From an uncultured Latescibacterota bacterium (GTDB lineage: Bacteria > Latescibacterota > UBA2968 > UBA8231), in the NCBI GenBank assembly GCA_958295495.1, contig OY282352.1, positions 744,001 through 808,000 of the forward strand: a DNA stretch of 64,000 nucleotides, written 5' to 3'. How positions within the stretch are numbered: position 1 is the stretch's first letter; each line of letters starts with the position of its first letter. Below are positions 16,824 through 23,424 of this stretch, piece by piece. A program made the position numbers and the translations under genes. The notes beneath the pieces are model-generated. The model was given only the letters and a program-made list of their open reading frames with translations. It was not told the origin of the DNA and made no database searches.

Positions 16824-16863
16824 TTGACGGATGCACTAAGAAGGTAGTATATCGTGAGATATA
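16824..16863 (+). promoter_or_regulatory. vapBC promoter with palindromic operator
   Basis: A -35 box TTGACG (16824-16829) and a -10 TATATC (16848-16853) are spaced by 18 bases. The -10 overlaps a perfect inverted repeat TATATC-GTGA-GATATA (16848-16863), where a VapBC complex would bind. A good AGGAGG ribosome site follows before the ATG at 16888. The regulatory DNA is intact although both genes are dead. Confidence 0.55.
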
Positions 16864-16887
16864 TCATTTTCCCTAGGAGGTGAAACG

Positions 16888-17130
16888 ATGAGTAAAACAC
16901 CAGATTACAAAGGCATCGCCAAGGTGTTCTGGAGCGGTCGCAGTCAGGCCGTCCGCTTACCAGCGCCATGTCGGTTTGAAACCTCCTAAGTCGAGATAAC
17001 CAAGGTGGGAAGCCAACTCATCCTGCGTCCTCGTGGAAAGAACTGGCGTGCGTACTTCGACTCCGACTCGCGTGGTTCCTTACCGGCACGACATCAACCG
17101 CCGCTCGATGCGCGGGACGACATTCGCTGA
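16888..17130 (+). pseudogene. vapB: VapB (AbrB-fold) antitoxin with an in-frame stop
   Basis: The frame opens with KGIAKVFWSGRSQAVRLP, the AbrB-type DNA-binding strand typical of VapB, but codon 34 is TAA (16987-16989). The same frame continues beyond it with VEITKVGSQLILRPRGKNWRAYF, the conserved middle and toxin-binding part of VapB, up to TGA at 17128-17130. A single change of a Glu codon (GAA) to TAA explains the break. The stop overlaps the vapC ATG (TGATG). Confidence 0.85.
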
Positions 17131-17644
17131 TGTACATGCTGGATACCAATATCTGCATCTACGTCATCAACGAGCGGGATGATGCCCTGCGCGTGCATTT
17201 TGAAGCGCACTCCGCCGAGATATAGCAGTCCTAAATGACTTGAAAGCATGGAATGTTCATCGGCACGGTCTTTTCTGCCTAAAGAAGTCATTCCCGCGAA
17301 AGCGGGAATCCAGTCTTGAATGATGTAGGATTGCTATATGTATTTCCTCAATCACCTACGCGGAGCTTTGTTACGGGGTCGCCAATTCGGCACGCGTTGC
17401 AGAAAACGCACGCGAGCTAGAGGCATTTCGGCGCGATCTTGATATTCTGCCCTTCGGCATGGATGCGGCGGCGCATTACGGCGAGATTCGCCACGCGCTC
17501 AGGCAGAGCGGTCAACCCATCGGCGCGAATGATCTCTTCATCGCGGCACATGCCCGCAGCTTAGATGCGACCTTGGTTGCGAACGGCCAAGGCGAATTCG
17601 ATCGCGTCCCAGAACTACGGGTGGAAAACTGGTCTCGATCCTGA
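17130..17644 (+). pseudogene. vapC: VapC PIN-domain toxin interrupted by a MITE
   Basis: The 5' part encodes MYMLDTNICIYVIN (first PIN Asp) and breaks off at SAEI; the 3' part resumes with ISSITYAELCYG (conserved Glu) and continues through GANDLFIAAHA (conserved Asp) and NGQGEFDRV to the stop at 17642-17644. Removing 116 bases (the 114-bp element at 17223-17336 plus one TA copy) restores one uninterrupted PIN-domain frame with ATA-TGT-ATT at the junction. The toxin is therefore dead by a single recent insertion. Confidence 0.9.
17223..17336. mobile_element. MITE copy A (114 bp), inside vapC
   Basis: The ends are imperfect terminal inverted repeats of consensus TAGCARTCCTAMAT, flanked by a TA duplication (17221-17222 and 17337-17338). 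An internal hairpin, ATTCCCGCGAAAGCGGGAAT, is present. No open frame. TA duplication is the habit of IS630/Tc1-mariner transposases, which presumably moved it in trans. This copy lacks the second small hairpin found in the 138-bp copies at 18960 and 58256. Confidence 0.9.
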
Positions 17645-17984
17645 CCTCCCGGCCCTTAGGCACATTTTGCGTCCGCATAGATCTTTGGGAAGTTGACTGC
17701 GGCGACTGGGCTTGGAGGATCTGGGTGGCCAGATGGCGTTGTTCGGACTGGACGGGTGCGCTGGTTGCGGTGGCGACCTCGCCCAAGGCAATGGCCCGAC
17801 CACCGGCTACATTGCACGAAACGGCAAAGGCGCGGTACAGCAGGAGCACCATCCAGACCAGCAAGCAGCACCACTAGGCCTGCCGAGAGCTGCTTGGGCG
17901 ACCAAAGACGCGGTGACACCGCGATCAGGGCTATGAGCAGTCCGGGAGCTTGGGCTGTGGGCAACCCTTAGGAGGGGAACAATT
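17645..17984. other. Gene-free stretch with possible decayed membrane-protein remnant
   Basis: No intact gene. On the minus strand short hydrophobic runs occur in two frames (LIALIAVSPRLW near 17900 and MVLLLYRAF near 17850), which could be the residue of a membrane protein broken by frameshifts, but no family is recognisable. The last bases hold the AGGAGGGG ribosome site of the next gene. Confidence 0.3.
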
Positions 17985-18803
17985 ATGAACGAACTCGCAC
18001 TGGCCGAGGATTTCCAATTCGACGCGCAGGGCTTTCTCATGCTGCCCAATGCCTTCGACGCCGAGCGCTGCCGACGCTACCTCGAAGAACTTGAGCGGCT
18101 GTTCGCGCGCCGGTACGACGACCCTTGGCTGCGCCCCGGGGTTCGCGGGCAGACGACGGTCCAGATCACCGAAGGCCAGCGGCGGATCAACGGCCTGCCG
18201 CTGTGGACGGCAGCATTCGATGAGGTCATCAGCTTTGCGCCGGTGGTGGAGCGCCTGCGGCGTTGGATGCAGCACCCCCAGCTCGTCAACACTTGGGCCA
18301 TCGATAAGACGGAGGGCACGCCTTGGGGTGGGTGGCACCGGGGGTTAAACCCGGACGACTACACCGTGCGCCGCGGGCAGATCCGCACGCGCATGTTGAA
18401 TTGTGTGTACTTCCTGACGGACAACGATCGGGAAGACGGCTGCTTAGCGGTGGTGCCCGGGGCGCACAAGTCGGAGATTGACCTACATATAGCCGAGTAC
18501 CGGGGCCGCGACCTGCCCGGGGCCGTGCGGGTCACCGGGAAGGCCGGGGATATGGTCATGCTCTCGGAGACGCTGCTCCACACCGGCGCGCCAAAGAGTT
18601 CCTCCCGCCCTCGCACGAACCTCTACTTCAACTATATCGACGCCACCTACAACCCGGCGATGCGGGAACTGCTAGCCGGGAACCAAGGCAACGTCAATCA
18701 CTACGTGTTCCCACCAGAGGTGCGCGCCCGCTTCGATGCCACCCAGCGCGCGCTTACCGAGTGGATGGAGTGGCAGCGCACGGCACCGGCGTCGAGCGGC
18801 TAG
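17985..18803 (+). CDS. PhyH-family Fe/2-oxoglutarate enzyme with HRG in place of HxD
   Basis: A protein of 272 residues with a strong AGGAGG ribosome site. It shows the family pattern (DFQFDAQGFLMLPNAF, EDGCLAVVPGAHKSE). The proximal motif is WHRG (H118, G120) instead of WHxD; the distal His is H199 (TLLHTGAP) and the Arg lies in RPRTNLYFNY. It is not closely related to the HGG pair, so the HxG state appears in two separate branches here. It sits between two MITE-bearing pseudogenes but is itself intact. Confidence 0.85.
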   Translation: MNELALAEDFQFDAQGFLMLPNAFDAERCRRYLEELERLFARRYDDPWLRPGVRGQTTVQITEGQRRINGLPLWTAAFDEVISFAPVVERLRRWMQHPQLVNTWAIDKTEGTPWGGWHRGLNPDDYTVRRGQIRTRMLNCVYFLTDNDREDGCLAVVPGAHKSEIDLHIAEYRGRDLPGAVRVTGKAGDMVMLSETLLHTGAPKSSSRPRTNLYFNYIDATYNPAMRELLAGNQGNVNHYVFPPEVRARFDATQRALTEWMEWQRTAPASSG

Positions 18804-18841
18804 GCGAGATACGCGCGGAAGAAAGCGATTAAGCAGGAGAT

Positions 18842-19182
18842 ATGGTGACCCCACCACAGCGGCGGTCAGATCCGTACTGGTCGAGATCGGACAGACCTTG
18901 GGCAGCTTTGAAGGCAAGTTCGCGGTGATCGGCGGTGCTGCTACCCAATATGCCTCACATAGCAATCCTACATGACTTGACAGCATGGCATGTTCATCGG
19001 CCCGGTCTTTTCTGCCTATAAGAAGTTATGCCCGCACAAGCGGGCTTCACCGCGCCTTTAGGCGTGACATCCAGTCTTGAATGATCTAGGATTGCTATAT
19101 CGGCACCGGAGACGTGGAGCTCAGTCTCGACGCCGAGGCCCTAGGTGATGGTGAGTACGCCCAGTTCGTCGAGTCCCTGTAG
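18842..19182 (+). pseudogene. AbiEii-like nucleotidyltransferase remnant carrying a MITE
   Basis: Before the element a frame reads TTAAVRSVLVEIGQTLG then KFAVIGGAATQYAS; after it another reads IGTGDVELSLDAEALGDGEYAQFVESL. Together they match the N-terminal nucleotidyltransferase core (GG...DVDL-like metal motif) of AbiEii-type toxins. There is a frameshift close to the ATG at 18842, a MITE at 18960-19097, and no C-terminal half beyond about 19273, where only short decayed bits (such as DAWLTAIRYLRV) remain. Dead gene. Confidence 0.65.
18960..19097. mobile_element. MITE copy B (138 bp), inside the nucleotidyltransferase remnant
   Basis: Same terminal repeats as copy A (TAGCAATCCTACATG at the left, CTAGGATTGCTA at the right). 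The right flank is TA; the left flank is CA, a decayed TA. It contains two internal hairpins: one GCCCGCACAAGCGGGC and one around CGCCTTTAGGCG. It is close in sequence to the copy at 58256-58393. Confidence 0.9.
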
Positions 19183-19269
19183 GAAGGAGCAAGAACGGCA
19201 ATAGGACGCCTTCGGACAGGTCGATGCTTGGCTGACCGCGATTCGGTATCTGAGAGTAAATAGACCGCA

Positions 19270-19953
19270 GTGAAACTAATCGTTACCAACGACGACGGCA
19301 TCGAAGCAGAGGGCTTACAGACCCTAGTCCGTCTGGCGTCGCGGTGGGGCGAGGTCGTCGTTGTCGCGCCGGCCGAGCCGCAGTCTGGCGTTGGACATCA
19401 GTTGACAACCGATAGGCCCATTCGCGTGGATAAACTGACGGAAGAACGCTACCGGATATGGGGCACGCCGGCCGACTGTTCCCGTCTGGCGCTCAGTTGC
19501 CTAGCGTCCGACGGTGTCTGGGTGCTCTCCGGTATCAATCACGGCGGCAATCTTGGGGTGGATGTGTACGAATCCGGCACTGTAGCCGCCGCTAGGGAGG
19601 CCGCTATTCACGGTTGTAAGGCCATTGCCCTGTCCCACTATACGGCAAAAGGTCAAGCGATTGATTGGCCGCTGGCCGCCGCACGGCTTCAACCGATTTT
19701 GGATAAGGTGCTGAACGAGACCCTAGAAGCCGGATATTTTCTGAACGTGAATCTGCCCCATCCCGAGCACGACCGAGTACGCTTGGAAACGAAATATGCC
19801 CCGGTGGACCCGAGTCCCCACACAACCAAATTCTCGCGGACCGGTGCCGGCTTTCTATATACCGGAATCTATCAGGAGCGCGGACGACAACCCGGCACTG
19901 ACATTGACCACTGTTTCAAGGGTCATATTTCCCTGTCGAAAATCGCTGTTTGA
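19270..19953 (+). CDS. surE: 5'/3'-nucleotidase SurE
   Basis: A protein of 227 residues with a GTG start and GAGAG upstream. The metal site is intact: TNDDG (Asp8, Asp9), PQSGVGH with the conserved Ser, and INHGGNLGVDVYESGTVAAAREA with the metal-binding Asn. SurE is a cytoplasmic phosphatase acting on nucleoside 5'/3'-monophosphates. It is slightly shorter than Escherichia coli SurE. It follows the decayed nucleotidyltransferase remnant and precedes an enolase-superfamily gene by 120 bases. Confidence 0.92.
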   Translation: MKLIVTNDDGIEAEGLQTLVRLASRWGEVVVVAPAEPQSGVGHQLTTDRPIRVDKLTEERYRIWGTPADCSRLALSCLASDGVWVLSGINHGGNLGVDVYESGTVAAAREAAIHGCKAIALSHYTAKGQAIDWPLAAARLQPILDKVLNETLEAGYFLNVNLPHPEHDRVRLETKYAPVDPSPHTTKFSRTGAGFLYTGIYQERGRQPGTDIDHCFKGHISLSKIAV

Positions 19954-20073
19954 ATGGTTTGATCGTCAGCCCTTTAGCGGGTGGTATGCGCGTCTTGCTC
20001 TAGGGGAGTTGATTATGTATGTACATTGCCCAAAAGAGGCAGGTTCATCGACAAAACACGGCGGAGCAGAGCA

Positions 20074-21234
20074 ATGAAAATAGCTGATGTTAGAGCGTTC
20101 CCGTTGCGGATCAGTGAACGCGCCGAGGGGACGTCGCGACCGCCGACGATCGCTGTCGGCGATTACCATCTGGACCGTTCGACGTCCTCAACCATCTACT
20201 CGCGCCATCACGAGACCACAGTTATCAGGATTGAGACGGACAACGGAATCGTCGGGTGGGGTGAGGCGCAGTCGCCGGTGTCGCCGAACACTACTGCGAC
20301 GATAGTACGCGAATTGGTGCGGCCTTTGGTGGTGGGGTGCGATCCGTTCGACCTCGAGGCGATTTGGACGCGCAACTACGGGGCGATGCGGGAGCGCGGA
20401 CATCCGACGGGTTTCTACATCGACGCTATCGGCGGGACTGACATCGCGTTGTGGGATATCGTGGGAAAGGCTATTGGGAAGCCGGTACACAAAATTGCGG
20501 GTGGGCGCTATCGAGATGACATATTGCTCTACGCAGGAATCGGCGGCACAGACCCGGTGCAGGTTGCGGATGCGGCTGAGGAGCATCTGGGCTATGGGTA
20601 CAAGGCCCTGAAGTTGCACTTGTTGTTGGATGTGGAAGGCGTCGCCGAGATTTGCCGCGCAGTGCGGCAGCGCGTTGGGCCGGGCATCATGCTGATGGTC
20701 GATACGCACATGCGGCAGACGGTCACAAGCTCGATCCTGCTGGGTCGCGAACTCGAGAAGCTAAGTTTCACTTGGCTGGAGGCACCGATAATACCGGAGG
20801 ATATTCCGGGTCAGGCTGAGATAACTCGGGCGCTGGATATGGCGGTGGCGATAGGGGAGTGGACGCGCACTCGCTACGAAATGCGCGAGCAGTTCGAGCG
20901 CCGGGCGTACGACATTTTGATGCACGACATTGCGCGGACGGGGATTACCGAGGGGCATCGGATTGCGACGCTGGCCGACACCTACAACATTCCGGTCGCG
21001 CCGCATATTGGAGGGGGTGGGATCTTGGCGATTGCTGCGACCGTTGAGTGGTCGGCGTCGTGTCCGAACTTCATGATCATGGAACACGCCCATCGCGCCA
21101 ACGCGGTCAAGAGTCGGATACTCAAGGAGCCATACGAACCCGAAAACGGCTACTACAAGGTTACGGAGCGGCCGGGTTTGGGTGTTGAGGTGGATGAGGG
21201 GGCGTTGGAGACGTACGCGTTTCCGGGGAGTTGA
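20074..21234 (+). CDS. Enolase-superfamily enzyme (mandelate racemase/dehydratase type)
   Basis: A protein of 386 residues starting at ATG 20074, where family homology begins (MKIADVRAFPLR). It has GWGEAQSP in the capping domain, then the barrel ligands: K180-x-H182 (ALKLHL), Asp210 (MVDTHMRQT), Glu236 (LEAPIIPED), Glu262 (IGEW) and His311 (VAPHIGGGG). This is the mandelate-racemase-like arrangement seen in acid-sugar dehydratases, so an acid-sugar dehydratase or racemase is likely. The downstream SDR and PhyH genes suggest a catabolic operon. Confidence 0.88.
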   Translation: MKIADVRAFPLRISERAEGTSRPPTIAVGDYHLDRSTSSTIYSRHHETTVIRIETDNGIVGWGEAQSPVSPNTTATIVRELVRPLVVGCDPFDLEAIWTRNYGAMRERGHPTGFYIDAIGGTDIALWDIVGKAIGKPVHKIAGGRYRDDILLYAGIGGTDPVQVADAAEEHLGYGYKALKLHLLLDVEGVAEICRAVRQRVGPGIMLMVDTHMRQTVTSSILLGRELEKLSFTWLEAPIIPEDIPGQAEITRALDMAVAIGEWTRTRYEMREQFERRAYDILMHDIARTGITEGHRIATLADTYNIPVAPHIGGGGILAIAATVEWSASCPNFMIMEHAHRANAVKSRILKEPYEPENGYYKVTERPGLGVEVDEGALETYAFPGS

Positions 21235-21235
21235 T

Positions 21236-21301
21236 ATGGTCCATTGGATGTACCGATATCACCGCCCGGTGCCGCCGGATGCGGTGCTGAAGGGCCATTA
21301 A
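21236..21301 (+). CDS. Possible 21-residue small protein
   Basis: An ATG two bases after the enolase-superfamily stop opens a 21-codon frame (MVHWMYRYHRPVPPDAVLKGH) with GGGGAG upstream. It could be a translated small protein or the remnant of a longer gene. No family recognised; the main support is its tight coupling and ribosome site. Confidence 0.25.
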   Translation: MVHWMYRYHRPVPPDAVLKGH

Positions 21302-21319
21302 ACAAAGAGGAGCAAGGCC

Positions 21320-22210
21320 ATGCGTTTGCAGAGCAAGGTGGCCCTGATCACTGGGGCCGGCAGCAATATCGGACGGGCCATGGCCCGGTTGTTTGCCCGC
21401 GAGGGAGCGGCCGTGGTCGTCGGCGATACGGACGAGGTCGGTGGGGGCGAAACCGTGCGGCTCATTGAAGCGGCTGGGGGTCGGGCCTGTTGGTTCGCCG
21501 GCGATGTCAGCACTACGCAGGGCCTGCGTCGGAGCATCGACGGAGCGGTGGAGACCTATGGGCGGCTCGATATATTCTTGAGCAATGCCAATGCTGGAGC
21601 CTCAGGCACCATTGCCCAATTCGATAGGGCCGGGGCCGAAAAGCTGTTGATGGTCAACCTCATGGCGCTGATGGAAGGGGCTCACTACAGCCTGCCCCAC
21701 ATGCAGCAGGCTGGGGCCGGGGCCATTGTCGCCACCTCCTCGGTGCAGGCCCTGGTGGGGGTGCCCGGACATCCGGCCTACGGGGCGGCCAAGGCCGGCA
21801 TATTGGGGGCGGTGCGCAGTATGGCGGTGGAATTGTGGCCCTACAAGGTGCGGGTCAACGCCGTGTGTCCGGGCGGTGCTGCGGGCAAGACCTGGACCGT
21901 GATCGACGAATTGGGCGAAGAGTATTTGCCCGAATTCGAGGCGCGCTTTGGTAGGGAGATGCGCCATTTGCCCCTGCCCGTGCCGACTGACCCGATGGCC
22001 ATTGCCCAAGCCGCGCTGTTTTTAGCCTCGGACGAAGCCAGTTATATCACCGGCCAGCATCTATCGGTTGACGCGGGCTTGGCCATGTTGCGCTACGATG
22101 TCTTCCACGGACCCGAGCCGCTCGCCACACCGCAGGCCAAAAGTCACCGACAAAGCGAATTGCAAGCCGAATTCGAGGCGTGGTTGGCCGCCAAAAAAGA
22201 AGAGCGGTAA
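21320..22210 (+). CDS. Short-chain dehydrogenase/reductase
   Basis: A protein of 296 residues with a GAGGAG ribosome site. Rossmann motif TGAGSNIGRAMA at the start, DVSTTQG, NANAG in the NAG position, the catalytic Ser in TSSVQALVG, and Y-x-x-x-K in YGAAKAG, then the C-terminal ITGQHLSVDAG. It should use NAD(P) to oxidise or reduce a secondary alcohol. It lies between an enolase-superfamily enzyme and a PhyH gene on the same strand with short gaps. Confidence 0.9.
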   Translation: MRLQSKVALITGAGSNIGRAMARLFAREGAAVVVGDTDEVGGGETVRLIEAAGGRACWFAGDVSTTQGLRRSIDGAVETYGRLDIFLSNANAGASGTIAQFDRAGAEKLLMVNLMALMEGAHYSLPHMQQAGAGAIVATSSVQALVGVPGHPAYGAAKAGILGAVRSMAVELWPYKVRVNAVCPGGAAGKTWTVIDELGEEYLPEFEARFGREMRHLPLPVPTDPMAIAQAALFLASDEASYITGQHLSVDAGLAMLRYDVFHGPEPLATPQAKSHRQSELQAEFEAWLAAKKEER

Positions 22211-22248
22211 AGATGTGCTTCGCCCGTGTCGCATCAGAGGGAAAAACC

Positions 22249-23073
22249 ATGACCGAGCTCACCTTGAATACCGAACAAGTTCGCCAGTTTGCCGAGGACG
22301 GCTACCTCATCCTCGAAAATCTCTTGCCCCCGGAGGATGTCGAGCGAATTTTGCACATTGCCCGCCACGACCCGCAGTTGGCCTCCGACGCCAAAGGCAA
22401 CCAGAATTACGAAGGCGAAGGACTCGACACTCGCTTGGCCTATCGTCCCGGCCTCGCCGACGATGTGTACAGCGCCTTGGCTCGCAGCCGCCGACTCGTC
22501 GAACCGCTTGAACAGTTGTTCGGCGACCAGGTGCGCTACTACTATCAATTGCAAATGCTGAAAGATCCTCAGACCGGCGGGTGGCAATATCACCAGGACT
22601 ATGGCTACCACTACGAGCAATTCTTCTACCCAGCGTTCGCCAGTGTCATGGTCGCCCTCGATCCGGCCACCCGCGCCAATGGCTGCCTGAAAGTGGTGCG
22701 AGGCTCCAACCGCTTGGGTCGGCTCGAACACCAGTCCTCCGGCTCCCAACTCATCGCCGATCCCCAGCGAGTCGCAATGGCACTGCGGGAAATGGAGGAA
22801 GTGCATTGCGAACTAGCCCCGGGATCGGTCCTCTACTTTCACGGCAACACGCTGCACGCCTCAGAGCCAAACCTCAGCGCGCAGCCGCGTTGGTCGCTCA
22901 TCTACGCGTACGTGGCTGCCTCCAATACGTACGTCCTGCCCGACTGGCCCGACGACCAGTGCCCCCTCCTAGAAAAATGGGACGATTCCGCAGTCGCAGC
23001 CGCGGCTCGGCGGCACTGGGATGGGGTCAATTCAGTTTTGGTGGCGAGAAAAGCTGGAGCCTCGAGTAGTTGA
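22249..23073 (+). CDS. PhyH-family Fe/2-oxoglutarate dioxygenase (HxD intact)
   Basis: A protein of 274 residues from ATG 22249. The canonical facial triad is present: H115-x-D117 (QYHQDYGYHY), distal H203 (TLHASEPNLS), and Arg214 (RWSLIYAY) for 2-oxoglutarate. It resembles ectoine-hydroxylase-like PhyH members but without a specific substrate signature. It is the last gene of the enolase-SDR-PhyH run and is followed by the thiamine riboswitch region. Confidence 0.88.
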   Translation: MTELTLNTEQVRQFAEDGYLILENLLPPEDVERILHIARHDPQLASDAKGNQNYEGEGLDTRLAYRPGLADDVYSALARSRRLVEPLEQLFGDQVRYYYQLQMLKDPQTGGWQYHQDYGYHYEQFFYPAFASVMVALDPATRANGCLKVVRGSNRLGRLEHQSSGSQLIADPQRVAMALREMEEVHCELAPGSVLYFHGNTLHASEPNLSAQPRWSLIYAYVAASNTYVLPDWPDDQCPLLEKWDDSAVAAAARRHWDGVNSVLVARKAGASSS

Positions 23074-23159
23074 AGCTCGGGGGTCGATCCACTCCGCCCG
23101 AATGGTACATGGCGCCCTTGGTGCTCCTGCTTGAGTTGCCGGATGCGCTGGGAGCGCGA

Positions 23160-23188
23160 TTGCCCCGAGTGAGGGCCTGGCCTATATT
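23160..23188 (+). promoter_or_regulatory. Promoter candidate of the thiamine transport operon
   Basis: A -35-like TTGCCC (23160-23165) and a -10 TATATT (23183-23188) are spaced by 17 bases. A start near 23195 would place the TPP aptamer about 17 bases into the leader. Confidence 0.45.
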
Positions 23189-23211
23189 GTAAAGACATTG
23201 AGAATATAGCT

Positions 23212-23294
23212 TCCGTTGGGGGTGGCCCGGTAGCGGGCCTGAGAATTGAGACCCTTCGCACCTGAACTGGATCGTGCCAGCGTAGGAAAACGGA
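23212..23294 (+). promoter_or_regulatory. TPP riboswitch (THI element)
   Basis: The conserved thiamine pyrophosphate aptamer is readable: CTGAGA in the pyrimidine-sensor arm, ACCCTT, then ACCTGAACTGGAT and the closing TGCCAGCGTAGGAAA. The outer P1 stem is TCCGTT (23212-23217) with AACGGA (23289-23294). An intrinsic terminator follows at 23317, so TPP binding should cause early termination of the TonB receptor and thiamine kinase transcript. Confidence 0.93.
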
Positions 23295-23316
23295 TGTCGT
23301 ACGCACCGCGTACGCG

Positions 23317-23348
23317 CCGCTGGCCCATCTTGGGCGAGCGGTTTTTTT
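23317..23348 (+). terminator. Riboswitch-controlled intrinsic terminator
   Basis: The stem CCGCTGGCCCA pairs imperfectly with TGGGCGAGCGG (two internal mismatches) and is followed by seven T. Immediately upstream, GTACGC-ACC-GCGTAC (23300-23314) could be part of a competing fold. Its position between aptamer and first gene fits attenuation. Confidence 0.8.
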
Positions 23349-23424
23349 GTGCGCTCTCGACGGAATTTTTTGCAAGGGTGTCGCCGGCGTTGCCCTTGCC
23401 CATGCGAAACGAGGGAGCAGATCT

